A stretch of DNA of 64,000 nt, from the NCBI GenBank assembly GCA_949283255.1, contig CASDRS010000016.1, positions 1 through 64,000 on the forward strand, in the 5' to 3' direction. Below the pieces are notes generated by a model. That model was given only the letters and a program-made list of their open reading frames with translations, ran no database searches and was not told the origin of the DNA. Made by a program: the position numbers and the translations under genes. This document shows positions 27,481 to 36,030 of the stretch, in pieces. Within the stretch, counting starts at the first letter, position 1. Every line of letters starts with the position of its first letter. Source of the stretch: an uncultured bacterium. GTDB lineage: Bacteria > Cyanobacteriota > Vampirovibrionia > Gastranaerophilales > Gastranaerophilaceae.

Positions 27481-29095
27481 TAAACTGACCTTGAGATTTG
27501 GTTCTCAGACTCTTTTTGAGAATGTATCAATAAAATTTGTCCCAGGCAACTGCTATGGAGTCATAGGCGCGAACGGAGCCGGGAAAAGCACTCTTTTAAA
27601 AGTTTTATCTGGAGAAATCGAACCGACTTCCGGAGAAGTTTCTATTAGTAAAGGTCAGCGTATTGCAGTATTAAAACAAAACCACTTTGAATTTGATGAA
27701 TATAGTGTTCTCGATACTGTGATTATGGGGCATAAAAAGCTTTATGACTTGATGAAAGAGCGCGACAGATTATATGCTAAGCCTGATTTTAATGATGAAG
27801 ACGGGATTAAGGCTGCGCATTTAGAGGAAGAATTTGCCGAGTTGGACGGCTGGCAAGCCGAATCAATGGCAGCTTCGTTGCTTTCTGAGTTGGAGATTCC
27901 GGATGAATTGCATAACAGTCTTATGAAAGATTTAGACGGCAGTCAAAAGGTTCGTGTACTTTTAGCTCAAGCTTTGTTTGGCAATCCTGATATTTTGCTT
28001 TTGGATGAACCTACAAACCACCTTGATATTAACACTATCCGTTGGTTAGAAGATTTCTTAATCGATTTTCCAAATCTTGTTATTGTTGTATCTCACGACA
28101 GACAGTTTTTAGATACTATTTGTACGCATATTGCGGATATTGATTATAAGAATATTCAACTTTATACAGGAAATTATTCTTTTTGGTCTCAAGCAAGCCA
28201 GTTAATTAGAAAACAAAAAGAAGAACAGAACAAAAAGACTGAAGAAAAAATGGAAGAGTTGAAAGCTTTCATTGCAAGGTTTAGTGCGAATGCTTCAAAA
28301 GCGAAGCAGGCTACTTCCAGAAAAAATATGCTCGACAAATTATCTCTTGAAGAGATAAAGCCGTCTTCAAGACAATATCCTCGTATAAGATTTAATTACC
28401 AAAAAATTCCCGGCAGAGATGTCTTGACTGTAGAAGGGCTCACAAAATCTATTGACGGAAATCTTTCATTTAAAAATTTCCGATTAGAGGTTGTTCAGGG
28501 TGAGAAAATTGCGTTTATTGCAAAAGATCCGCTTATTATCTCTACTTTGTTTGAAATATTGGCAGGTAAAGCTGAACCGGATTCGGGAAGTGTAAAGTGG
28601 GGTGTAACAGCTACCGTATCTTATTTCCCGAAAGATAACAATTTTTATTTTGACTCAAACAAAACAATAATAGAATGGCTCGGACAATATTCTCCTGACC
28701 AGCATATCAACTTCTTGCGAGGCTATTTGGGAAGAATGTTATTTTCCGGTGATGATGCCGAAAAGCCTGTTAACGTTTTATCGGGCGGTGAAAAAGTCCG
28801 TTGTATTCTTGCAAAAATGATGATTGAAGAATCCAATGTTATGATATTCGATGAACCTACAAATCATTTGGATTTGGAATCTATTACGGCGCTAAATAAT
28901 GCTCTGATTGATTACAACGGGACAATTCTTTTTACATCCCAAGATTATCAATTTATCCAAACGGTTGCTGACAGAATTATTGAGATTTCACCTCAAGGGT
29001 ATATAAATGCTAAATGCAAATATGAGGATTATCTACAAAATCCTGATATTATTAAGCGTCGAGATAATTTGTACAAGATGGCGCTGAAGAAATAG
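27467..29095 (+). CDS. ABC-F ATPase, YbiT-like, with degenerate second ATP site
   Basis: Soluble tandem ABC protein of the ribosome-associated ABC-F family; length 542 aa and the sequence pattern (SVLDTVIMGHK, RFSANASKAKQATSRKNMLDKL linker, SSRQYPRIRF) closely follow E. coli YbiT. NBD1 has Walker A GANGAGKST and Walker B ILLLDEPTNHLD, but its signature reads LDGSQK. NBD2 has a good signature LSGGEK and Walker B MIFDEPTNHLD, but its Walker A position reads AKDPLIIST without the glycines and lysine. One composite site is therefore intact and the other degenerate on both faces. Its 3' end overlaps the convergent PPTase gene by 44 bases. Confidence 0.88.
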   Translation: MITTNKLTLRFGSQTLFENVSIKFVPGNCYGVIGANGAGKSTLLKVLSGEIEPTSGEVSISKGQRIAVLKQNHFEFDEYSVLDTVIMGHKKLYDLMKERDRLYAKPDFNDEDGIKAAHLEEEFAELDGWQAESMAASLLSELEIPDELHNSLMKDLDGSQKVRVLLAQALFGNPDILLLDEPTNHLDINTIRWLEDFLIDFPNLVIVVSHDRQFLDTICTHIADIDYKNIQLYTGNYSFWSQASQLIRKQKEEQNKKTEEKMEELKAFIARFSANASKAKQATSRKNMLDKLSLEEIKPSSRQYPRIRFNYQKIPGRDVLTVEGLTKSIDGNLSFKNFRLEVVQGEKIAFIAKDPLIISTLFEILAGKAEPDSGSVKWGVTATVSYFPKDNNFYFDSNKTIIEWLGQYSPDQHINFLRGYLGRMLFSGDDAEKPVNVLSGGEKVRCILAKMMIEESNVMIFDEPTNHLDLESITALNNALIDYNGTILFTSQDYQFIQTVADRIIEISPQGYINAKCKYEDYLQNPDIIKRRDNLYKMALKK

Positions 29096-29576
29096 AGCCT
29101 GCAGAAACTACTGTTAGCATAAAATTGTTCCTGAAAACAGTTGAATAAGAATCTTTTACAGGCTGTTGAAGCTTAATTTCAGCTTCATATTGCGTCCAGA
29201 AGGTGTAAAAATCTTCGAGTGAGGCAAAGTTTTTTTCATAACGTTTTGAAAGCGCAAGAATATCTCGGGGCTTCATCTCTTCAATATCCAGCCCGCAATC
29301 TGTATCATCAAAAGCTGCCATTATATATTTTCCGCTGTGAGATATACTAAATTTGACATGCCCGTTAGAAAATTCAGGTTTATCGTTTTTAATTGTTATT
29401 GAGGTATCGGAAAGATTAAATTTTTCTTTGGCAACGGTCTTTACAAGGTAGCGCCCTATTGTATATTGTACAAATCTTTTTACTGATTTGAATTCTTTCC
29501 CTTCGGCGTAGCTGCGTAAAAATTCTGTGTCATGAATCTTTAAAAATTCTTCCGAATTTATATAATAAATCTCCAT
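29052..29576 (-). CDS. 4'-phosphopantetheinyl transferase (Sfp type), last gene of the polyene operon
   Basis: Attaches the phosphopantetheine arm of CoA to acyl carrier proteins. Seen: RYLVKTVAKEKF, the KPEFSNGHVKFSISHSGKY segment, the magnesium-binding GLDIE motif and a variant of the WxxKE motif (FWTQYEAEIKL, with Tyr where Lys is usual). At 174 aa it is shorter than Sfp itself (about 220), in line with the compact AcpS/Sfp-like proteins of biosynthetic clusters. It is the distal gene of the minus-strand operon and presumably loads the two ACPs at 35476-35980. The 3' 44 bases overlap the convergent ABC-F gene. Confidence 0.8.
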   Translation of the reverse strand: MEIYYINSEEFLKIHDTEFLRSYAEGKEFKSVKRFVQYTIGRYLVKTVAKEKFNLSDTSITIKNDKPEFSNGHVKFSISHSGKYIMAAFDDTDCGLDIEEMKPRDILALSKRYEKNFASLEDFYTFWTQYEAEIKLQQPVKDSYSTVFRNNFMLTVVSAGSISSAPSCTNYLDA

Positions 29577-29603
29577 ACCAGTATGTTACAATAAAAAAAA
29601 TTT

Positions 29604-30476
29604 TTACTCAAAAAAATCATAAAAATGGAAAAACTGGAAAGGATAGGCTTTTACAAGCTTTTCTAAGAATTGAATATATTCAAGCTGCATTTTTTCTATG
29701 ACTTCATTTTTCTTGCCAGTGCCGACAAATTTTTTCAAATAAATTCTATAACCGTTTTCCTCATTCAAAGCGCAGACAAAATATATAGGGCATTCCATCA
29801 ATTGCGCAAACCTGAATGTGCCAAGCGGTATTTGTATATTATGCCCCAAGAATTTTACTCTGCAATTAGTGCTGTGTTTGGAAATCCTGTCTCCTGCCAT
29901 AATAACTATTTCACCGTTAGAAATTTTGTCTTTAATTTCTATCGAAGTTTCGACCGAAACATCTTCTACAGGGTGCATTGTGGCATTTGTCGGAACTTCC
30001 AGCCTGTGAATAAAGTTGTTAAAAATTTTGCACTGCTCTTTAGATAAAAATACATTAACATGCTTGTCAGGTTCGTCAAATAAAAATGCTCTCATAATAT
30101 CAATATTTCCGAGGTGAGAACAAATGAAAAAGGCTCCGTTTTTTAAATCCTCATCCATCATTTTTTTGTCATCTTCACTATCAAAGACAATTTTTTTTGA
30201 ATTATATTTTCCTGCAAAAACTTCCATTCTGTCTACAAGAGAATTTGAGTAAGCCAAAAAGTGTCTGAAACTATTCCAAAATGTTGGTTTTATACCGATT
30301 ATAGAAAGATATTTTTTCGAACATCTTTTAGGCTCTTTGGCGCCAATGAAAGCAAATAAAGTTATAAAAAATACCAAAAACCTTACGCTTTGTTCCCCAA
30401 ACATCCTATATATAAACCAAAGGCATAAAAGTCGTTTTTCTCCTGCGGCTTGTTCTTTCAGCTGATACCATTTCAT
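29604..30476 (-). CDS. LpxL/HtrB-like lysophospholipid acyltransferase
   Basis: Membrane-associated acyltransferase of the lipid A late-acyltransferase family. N-terminal hydrophobic segment FLVFFITLFAFIGAKEP (about 33-50), the catalytic HLGNID (H-x4-D) at about 120, and VIMAGDRIS and QIPLGTFRFAQL downstream. In aryl polyene clusters the homologue is thought to attach the polyene to a lipid anchor or transfer it to its carrier. It overlaps the MMPL gene by 4 bases (ATGA), so the two are translationally coupled. Confidence 0.85.
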   Translation of the reverse strand: MKWYQLKEQAAGEKRLLCLWFIYRMFGEQSVRFLVFFITLFAFIGAKEPKRCSKKYLSIIGIKPTFWNSFRHFLAYSNSLVDRMEVFAGKYNSKKIVFDSEDDKKMMDEDLKNGAFFICSHLGNIDIMRAFLFDEPDKHVNVFLSKEQCKIFNNFIHRLEVPTNATMHPVEDVSVETSIEIKDKISNGEIVIMAGDRISKHSTNCRVKFLGHNIQIPLGTFRFAQLMECPIYFVCALNEENGYRIYLKKFVGTGKKNEVIEKMQLEYIQFLEKLVKAYPFQFFHFYDFFE

Positions 30477-32581
30477 GACAAATTCTCCTCATCATAGTTG
30501 AATAAAAGACTTGTCATGTAAGAAACAGCAAGCCCGACTGATAAAATAAAACCGAGCGAACTTATTAGCTTGAAGCTTGTGCATGCCAAAAGCAAAAATG
30601 AAAAAATACTTGTCATACAAGACAACAAAACCGCATCTGCCGATGATTTTATCCCACTTGCTCTAAATACGGAATAATCGAGCCCAAATCCGATAATTAA
30701 AAATATTGCAAGCACGTGGAATAGATTAATTTCGCTTCCTGTAATTGTTACCAATCCAATGGCAAAAAGTGCTGCAACAACGGACGGTATAATAATTTTT
30801 GCGGCTGTCTTAGGTTTATATATAAATGCCAAAAGCCCAAAAAGTAAAACCAAAATAGGTAACAACATTTTCAAGCACGATACTCTGCAATGACTTATTT
30901 TTGCAGAAACATCACGACTGACATCGACATATTTTGCGCCATTATCCGTAATCAATTTTGGATTGTTAAAATCATAAAGAACCATCAAAGAAGTATTTTT
31001 ATCCAGTAAAAATTCTTCAAATATTGGAAGTTGGTTGTAACTTAAAAATTCCTTAGGCAATTTTTCATTAAAGAGATATTCTTTATCTTGCGCAGAAAGA
31101 AACGTTCCGTAGGTATTTAATTTTGCCTGATAGAGTTCCTGTCTCAGTTCAAAATTTTTCTTTTGTCTTTCGATGGATGGTATAAACTTGCTAATGGCTT
31201 GATATTTATTAGATTCAAGTCCAAGCGCAATTTTCTCTTCTTTTTGCAAAACGTCTTGCAAATCTTTACCGTTCACAACTGCAAAAGAAGTCTTTTTACT
31301 TCCGCCGTTTACTGAATTAAATAATTTTTCACTCGCCATAAGTTTCTTTGAAGGTACATACATATTTCTTATGTCATCGTTAAATTTGATAAAACACAGA
31401 CCAAATAAAGAAATTACGGCAATGGCAATTATAAACAATTTTCTGAATTTTTGCGGGAATTGAAAATTAATTGCATGCGTCTGAACTTTGTATTTCAAAA
31501 ATGGGTAAAACAATACAACCATTGAATAAACCGCAAACAAACCACTCATTGTATACACAGAAATTTGTTTTAAAAATTCTACACCGGAAAATAGTAAAAT
31601 TCCAAAAGCGCTCACCGTTGTCAGCATGCTGACCGTAAGGCTTTTGAAAATTTTGTTTATATCGCCTTCAATAAAATAATGGAGCGAATAATCAATACAT
31701 ATCCCGATAAGAGTTGTCGAAAACACAAATGTCAAAACATGGATTGACGGGAAAATGAGGGAGCACATTAAATACCCTGCAATTATACCGGCAATCAAGC
31801 TTATAGCTATCGGCAGCAGGAGTTTAAGATTTCTAAAATAATAATAGCAAAGTCCTATGATAAAAATAGAAGATAAAAGACATATTATATTTATTTCAAT
31901 CATTGATCTGGAGCTTGCAAAATAAGAGTGTATCGGAGTTCCGGTCAAATATACGGTTGCATTTTCATTACTTAATTGGTTTTGAGCTTCAACAAGAGTT
32001 TTTATTTTGTTATTTACAAGCTCAGGAGATAATGAAATTTCATTCTTTACATCAAGTGACAAAATTTTATAGTATTTGTCATTATATTTAATCAAATCTA
32101 AATTATCATTCCCGAGAGATTTCATGTAATCGGTAAACAGTAGAAATGGATCTTCATTTATCGGAATTAACATAATCCCAAAAGGATCATAAAGTCTTGC
32201 GTAAGCTTGTTCTTCGACTTTATCAAAATTCTTGTTGGAAAGTAGTTTGTAAGTCGGAGCAGAAAGCAAATTCTGATTATATTTTTTGTATGTTTCTAGG
32301 ATTTTGGAAAAATTAAAATCCTGAATTTTAAACGAATTTTTGTCTATCAAATTATAAAATTTTTCTTCGGTTTCACTGACATTGTCAGGGTTTTCCGACT
32401 CAATCAAGACATTAATTTTTGATGAATAACGTCCGCTCAATTTGACAACAAGTTCATCTGCTGTGGAGTTAGAAAATACTGCTCTCAAAAGATTTGTCTC
32501 GGTTTTTATCGGATGTGTGAAAACCCACATGCCGGCAATTATAAAAAATAATATATATAAAATTCTCAACAAATTCTTCAT
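30473..32581 (-). CDS. MMPL/RND-family lipid exporter
   Basis: A 702-aa transporter with the RND duplication: one N-terminal helix, a periplasmic domain of about 180 residues, five to six helices (from IICLLSSIFIIGLCYYYF), a second periplasmic domain, and six C-terminal helices. The sterol-sensing-type segment IGICIDYSLHYFIE (first half) and GFGLDYSVFRASG (second half) carry the Asp-Tyr pair for proton coupling. Gene context (aryl-polyene-type cluster with LolA-like protein) suggests export of the polyene lipid across the inner membrane toward the outer membrane. It is 1 base from the upstream LolA-like gene. Confidence 0.9.
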   Translation of the reverse strand: MKNLLRILYILFFIIAGMWVFTHPIKTETNLLRAVFSNSTADELVVKLSGRYSSKINVLIESENPDNVSETEEKFYNLIDKNSFKIQDFNFSKILETYKKYNQNLLSAPTYKLLSNKNFDKVEEQAYARLYDPFGIMLIPINEDPFLLFTDYMKSLGNDNLDLIKYNDKYYKILSLDVKNEISLSPELVNNKIKTLVEAQNQLSNENATVYLTGTPIHSYFASSRSMIEINIICLLSSIFIIGLCYYYFRNLKLLLPIAISLIAGIIAGYLMCSLIFPSIHVLTFVFSTTLIGICIDYSLHYFIEGDINKIFKSLTVSMLTTVSAFGILLFSGVEFLKQISVYTMSGLFAVYSMVVLFYPFLKYKVQTHAINFQFPQKFRKLFIIAIAVISLFGLCFIKFNDDIRNMYVPSKKLMASEKLFNSVNGGSKKTSFAVVNGKDLQDVLQKEEKIALGLESNKYQAISKFIPSIERQKKNFELRQELYQAKLNTYGTFLSAQDKEYLFNEKLPKEFLSYNQLPIFEEFLLDKNTSLMVLYDFNNPKLITDNGAKYVDVSRDVSAKISHCRVSCLKMLLPILVLLFGLLAFIYKPKTAAKIIIPSVVAALFAIGLVTITGSEINLFHVLAIFLIIGFGLDYSVFRASGIKSSADAVLLSCMTSIFSFLLLACTSFKLISSLGFILSVGLAVSYMTSLLFNYDEENLS

Positions 32582-32582
32582 A

Positions 32583-33101
32583 CTATCTGCATTCTGTAAA
32601 GTTTATTTTAGTACTTCCGCTTTTAACAGTGTTTATTTCAAGTTTATCAATATATTTGTTGCCGTCTATTATGATAGACCCCATTACATTACTGATTTTG
32701 GATGACTTTTTAGGCTTGAGAGCCAATTTCCAGCCTGATTGAGTTTTTAAATAATAAGAATCAAAATTTTTGTTTATATAAGAGTAGTCCTTATGCGAAA
32801 TCGCAAGGATAATATCGCTAACGCGCTTGCTCTGTTCGGTAGTATATGCGGTGGTGGATTTTACGGGATACAGAGTATCAAATATAACCCCGTTTTTTAT
32901 ATCCATTCTAAAATTTCCGCCTGATTGGATATAAGCTTTTGAATTTGGGATTGTTTTGGTCTGGCTAAATTTACAGGCAACTTTTGAATAATAAGGCATT
33001 TGGACATTTTTAATATTTGTCGGATGTTGATAAATACTCTCGACGGCAAAAACGGCACTGCCTACAAATATACTTAAAATTATCCCAATAAATTTTTTCA
33101 T
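32583..33101 (-). CDS. LolA-like periplasmic lipid carrier
   Basis: A 172-aa exported protein: signal peptide KKFIGIILSIFVGSAVFA, then a predominantly beta fold with the pattern of LolA relatives (KVACKFSQTKTIPNSKAYIQSGGNFRMDIKNGVIFDTLYPVKSTTAY, and later ISHKDYSYINKNFDSYYLK). LolA-type proteins shuttle lipidated cargo through the periplasm. A homologue is a regular member of aryl polyene clusters beside the MMPL exporter, which is the case here (1 base from it, 2 bases after the thioesterase gene). Sequence similarity is weak, so the call relies partly on context. Confidence 0.7.
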   Translation of the reverse strand: MKKFIGIILSIFVGSAVFAVESIYQHPTNIKNVQMPYYSKVACKFSQTKTIPNSKAYIQSGGNFRMDIKNGVIFDTLYPVKSTTAYTTEQSKRVSDIILAISHKDYSYINKNFDSYYLKTQSGWKLALKPKKSSKISNVMGSIIIDGNKYIDKLEINTVKSGSTKINFTECR

Positions 33102-33103
33102 AA

Positions 33104-33517
33104 CTAAAGATTACAACAAGCAAGCTTTTCTTTCAAACCCTTCGGTGCAGAATAAACACTTTCTTTAGTTGCAACATTAACACAAATTTGCATAGTCTTT
33201 GCTTTAAAAAGCTTTTCACCTGTTTCAGCATCAAAAATAGTGTACTTTATGATAAGGCAAGGTTCAATTTCTTCAATAGATGCTACGACTTTTAATTTTT
33301 GCTGAAAAATGCAAGGTTTTATATACTTCAATTCCATTGTCGCAACAGGATAAGCAACCCCATCTTCTCTCATATTGTCATAATCATATCCGATTTTAGA
33401 AAGCAAATCGCATCTTGCAGTTTCAAGATACTTGATATAATTTCCATGCCAAACTACATTCATCGGATCAAGATCATAAAATTGTACTGTTATATAAGTT
33501 TCAGACTCTATTTTCAT
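33104..33517 (-). CDS. 4HBT-family acyl-ACP/acyl-CoA thioesterase
   Basis: Hot-dog fold thioesterase of the YbgC/FadM type, 137 aa. The catalytic Asp lies in FYDLDPMNVVWHGNYIKYLETAR, the standard D-x3-(M)-x-V(W/Y)HxxY(I/F)xxxE signature. A second conserved strand is YIKPCIFQQKLKV. It would release or edit acyl chains from the ACPs of the cluster. It lies 2 bases before the LolA-like gene and 19 bases after the AMP-ligase gene, inside the operon. Confidence 0.88.
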   Translation of the reverse strand: MKIESETYITVQFYDLDPMNVVWHGNYIKYLETARCDLLSKIGYDYDNMREDGVAYPVATMELKYIKPCIFQQKLKVVASIEEIEPCLIIKYTIFDAETGEKLFKAKTMQICVNVATKESVYSAPKGLKEKLACCNL

Positions 33518-33536
33518 TTTTCACCTCAAATTTTGT

Positions 33537-35078
33537 TTATTTTATAAATATACCCGAAGAATATACCTTGTCATTACCCAGATAGCTAAACTCCATAGAA
33601 TTTTCGCTATTGCTAATTTTTAGCGTAACTTCCTGATCAGGCTTGATTATATTAGAAAACTTAACTTTTTTAACTTTTTCGGTAGAAAGCTCTGTATGAA
33701 AAACTTCATCCGCAAAGAATTTTGCATAATAAAGCTGTACTACCCCTGGTAATATCGGCATTACATCAAAGTGCCCTCTGAAAAAATTACAACTGTTTTT
33801 GAAAACGAGGTTGATAAATACTTCTTGTTGATTTGTCTTTCTTGAAACAACAAACGGTAACGATAAATTCATCCCGAAAATTTGTCTTAACTTAGTTTTG
33901 TCGATTTTGCCACTGGTAGTTTTCGGGATTTCGTCTAAAAATCGCCATCTTTTAGGAACTATCTCGCTATACTTTAACAAATAATTTTTCAAAGCTTTCC
34001 CATCAAGCGAAATATCATCCGTTACAACGGCACAGCAAAATTTGTCATCACATAACATGCAATAACAATCTCTTACCTTTTCATGTTGTTTCAGATAGTT
34101 TTCGATTTCATCCAAAGAAACCCTTTTTTCAACAATTTTCACAAATCTGTCAGAACGCTTTTTGATAACAAAGGTTGTATCTGTCGTAAACTCAATAATA
34201 TCAGACAAAATAATTTTATCATCAGGAAAAAAGTCTGACATGACAACAATTCTACCCTCTTCGTCCTTTGAAATTGCAACCCCGTCAAACAAGGTAAATT
34301 CATCATATCCCCTCTTATAGGCGATATCTCCTGTCTCTGTACTTCCGTATATATCAACCACATCAGAATATTTCTTAAAATAATCCATAATATCAGGTTT
34401 TAGTTTTGCACCCGCTAAAAATATGTATTGCGGTGCTTTTTCAAACTCAAAGTCATATTTTGCAAGTTTCTCCATAAAAGAGGGACTTGATATAAGAATA
34501 TATTTCTCTTCATAATCAATTTGTTCGGGGAAATCAATTTTGTGCCTAATCATTTTAAAATTCCCCAGAATAGGTAAAAGAAAATTAAAAGCCAGCCCAA
34601 AACTATGAGTTGACGGAGTTGTAGAAGCTACAAGTAAATCAGGCTTAAGGTTGAATGTATCAATTACGCATTGCGTTTCTACTTCAAGGTTGTGAAGAGT
34701 TTTTTTAATAGATTTTGGCTCTCCGGTTGAACCGGATGTAAAAAAGTTCATCACAACACTTTTAGCCTCAATCTTTTCCTCAATATTTCCGTCAATAAGA
34801 GAAGTCTTTTGCGGTAATATATAATCTACATCCAATTGTTTAAGTCTTAACTTGTCTGTTATAAGGTAAATATTTTTCTTCGCAAATATAGACGCAAAAA
34901 AGTTTACCCCAAACTCGAAATAATTTTCACCAAACAATACAACATTTTCCTGCGGCATTTTTTTAAATTCGTTTATCTGAAAATAAATATGTCTCTTAAA
35001 TTCACCAAAAGTCATATCAGGATTGATAAACAAAATATCGTTATCGTATTTGTCAGTATAAAATTTTTCTAATATCAT
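33537..35078 (-). CDS. AMP-dependent acyl/aryl ligase fused to a FabZ-like dehydratase domain
   Basis: A 513-aa two-domain protein. Residues 1-400 form an ANL-superfamily ligase: P-loop TSGSTGEPKSIKKT, the A5 motif IYGSTETGDIAYKRG, a GRIVVMSDFF strand and the C-terminal catalytic lysine in KTTSGKIDKTKL. Residues about 405-513 form a hot-dog dehydratase with FRGHFDVMPILPGVVQL, the FabZ-type GHF-P-LPGV signature. In aryl polyene pathways the ligase activates the aryl starter and the dehydratase acts during chain extension; they are usually separate proteins. It overlaps the COG4648-like gene by 4 bases. Confidence 0.88.
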   Translation of the reverse strand: MILEKFYTDKYDNDILFINPDMTFGEFKRHIYFQINEFKKMPQENVVLFGENYFEFGVNFFASIFAKKNIYLITDKLRLKQLDVDYILPQKTSLIDGNIEEKIEAKSVVMNFFTSGSTGEPKSIKKTLHNLEVETQCVIDTFNLKPDLLVASTTPSTHSFGLAFNFLLPILGNFKMIRHKIDFPEQIDYEEKYILISSPSFMEKLAKYDFEFEKAPQYIFLAGAKLKPDIMDYFKKYSDVVDIYGSTETGDIAYKRGYDEFTLFDGVAISKDEEGRIVVMSDFFPDDKIILSDIIEFTTDTTFVIKKRSDRFVKIVEKRVSLDEIENYLKQHEKVRDCYCMLCDDKFCCAVVTDDISLDGKALKNYLLKYSEIVPKRWRFLDEIPKTTSGKIDKTKLRQIFGMNLSLPFVVSRKTNQQEVFINLVFKNSCNFFRGHFDVMPILPGVVQLYYAKFFADEVFHTELSTEKVKKVKFSNIIKPDQEVTLKISNSENSMEFSYLGNDKVYSSGIFIK

Positions 35079-35479
35079 CCTCTATACTTTTTCCTTAAAA
35101 TTATTCTTATAATATATTCAACCACAAAAACCGTTCCAATTGCTATATAGGAAATTACTCCGTTGTATAAAGCCCACCATTTTTCAGGTAAAAATACAGT
35201 AATCAAAGATATTATAAGGTTAATCAACGTAATAACACACCAGACGTAGGTGAGATTTCTGGTATAAACTCTTGTAAAATCGTCTAATTGATGCCCTTCC
35301 AGTGCTTTTGCAAACTTTTGTATAACAGTTTCTTTGGCAAATGAAGAAGTAAGAAACACTAAAAAAATCGTCAAATTGGCACATACAGGATAAAATTTAA
35401 CAACTCCAACTTGAGTATAATGAAAAATCAAAATAACCAAAAAAGTAACAAAAATCGGTAATATGTATTTTAATTTCAT
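35075..35479 (-). CDS. Small membrane protein of aryl polyene clusters (COG4648-like)
   Basis: A 134-aa protein with four hydrophobic segments (ILPIFVTFLVILIFHY, CANLTIFLVFLTSSF, VWCVITLINLIISLITVFL and GVISYIAIGTVFVVEYIIRIIL). The loop after segment 2 and the WCVITLINLIIS helix resemble the small membrane protein that regularly accompanies the ligase and ACP genes in these clusters. Its biochemical role is unknown; a scaffold for the soluble enzymes at the membrane is one possibility. It overlaps genes on both sides by 4 bases. Confidence 0.7.
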   Translation of the reverse strand: MKLKYILPIFVTFLVILIFHYTQVGVVKFYPVCANLTIFLVFLTSSFAKETVIQKFAKALEGHQLDDFTRVYTRNLTYVWCVITLINLIISLITVFLPEKWWALYNGVISYIAIGTVFVVEYIIRIILRKKYRG

Positions 35480-35730
35480 TTCAAAAGGTCTTCAATTGCT
35501 TTTGCAACATCTTCTACAGTTTTAATTCGCTTAAAATTTTCAGGCGGAATTTTTTTGTCTGTAAAATATTGAAGCTTAACTGCCAAATCGACCGCATCAA
35601 TACTATCCAACTCCAAATCCTCAAAAAGATGTGCTTCAGGAACAACTCGAGACTTGTCGATTTCAAAATCATCAACAAGGATTTCTGTTAATTTATCCAT
35701 TATTTCTTTATATGTAAAAGTCTTACTCAC
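35476..35730 (-). CDS. Acyl carrier protein (second of two)
   Basis: An 84-aa ACP. The phosphopantetheine serine lies in EDLELDSIDAVDLAVKLQ, the DSxD/E signature. Four-helix organisation is visible. It overlaps the other ACP gene by 8 bases and the membrane-protein gene by 4. It presumably carries the growing chain or the starter unit; the division of labour with the first ACP cannot be read from sequence. Confidence 0.93.
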   Translation of the reverse strand: MSKTFTYKEIMDKLTEILVDDFEIDKSRVVPEAHLFEDLELDSIDAVDLAVKLQYFTDKKIPPENFKRIKTVEDVAKAIEDLLK

Positions 35731-35980
35731 CTCGGGAACTCCTTACTAAATCCGCAATTGTTTTGACCGAATAAAAATACTCGGAATTTTCCTCTTTTTC
35801 AGATGATAACGTAAGATTATATTTCTTCTTGATTGCCATACCAAGCTCAAGAGCATCAATGCTATCAAGTCCCAATCCATCTTCAAAAAGCGGTTCATCA
35901 TCCTGAATATCAGAAGCTTTTACATCTTCAAGCTCCAAGGATTTTATTATTAATTCTTTTATCTCGTCTTCTAATCTCAT
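35723..35980 (-). CDS. Acyl carrier protein (first of two)
   Basis: An 85-aa ACP with the phosphopantetheine serine in EDGLGLDSIDALELGMAIKKKY. It is acidic, as usual for ACPs. It is the first gene after a near-consensus internal promoter (36002-36030), with an AGGA ribosome binding site about 10 bases before the ATG. It overlaps the second ACP gene by 8 bases, which would keep the two in fixed proportion. Confidence 0.93.
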   Translation of the reverse strand: MRLEDEIKELIIKSLELEDVKASDIQDDEPLFEDGLGLDSIDALELGMAIKKKYNLTLSSEKEENSEYFYSVKTIADLVRSSRGE

Positions 35981-36001
35981 ACACTTAATTCCTATAATAA
36001 T

Positions 36002-36030
36002 TTTATAACTTAATTTAGATACATTGTCAA
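36002..36030 (-). promoter_or_regulatory. Strong internal promoter before the ACP genes
   Basis: On the minus strand TTGACA (36030-36025), 17-base spacer, TATAAA (36007-36002), the closest match to consensus in the window. It starts inside the end of the PlsC-like gene and would drive the ACP genes and everything downstream to the PPTase independently of the promoter at 37355-37383. Confidence 0.65.
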
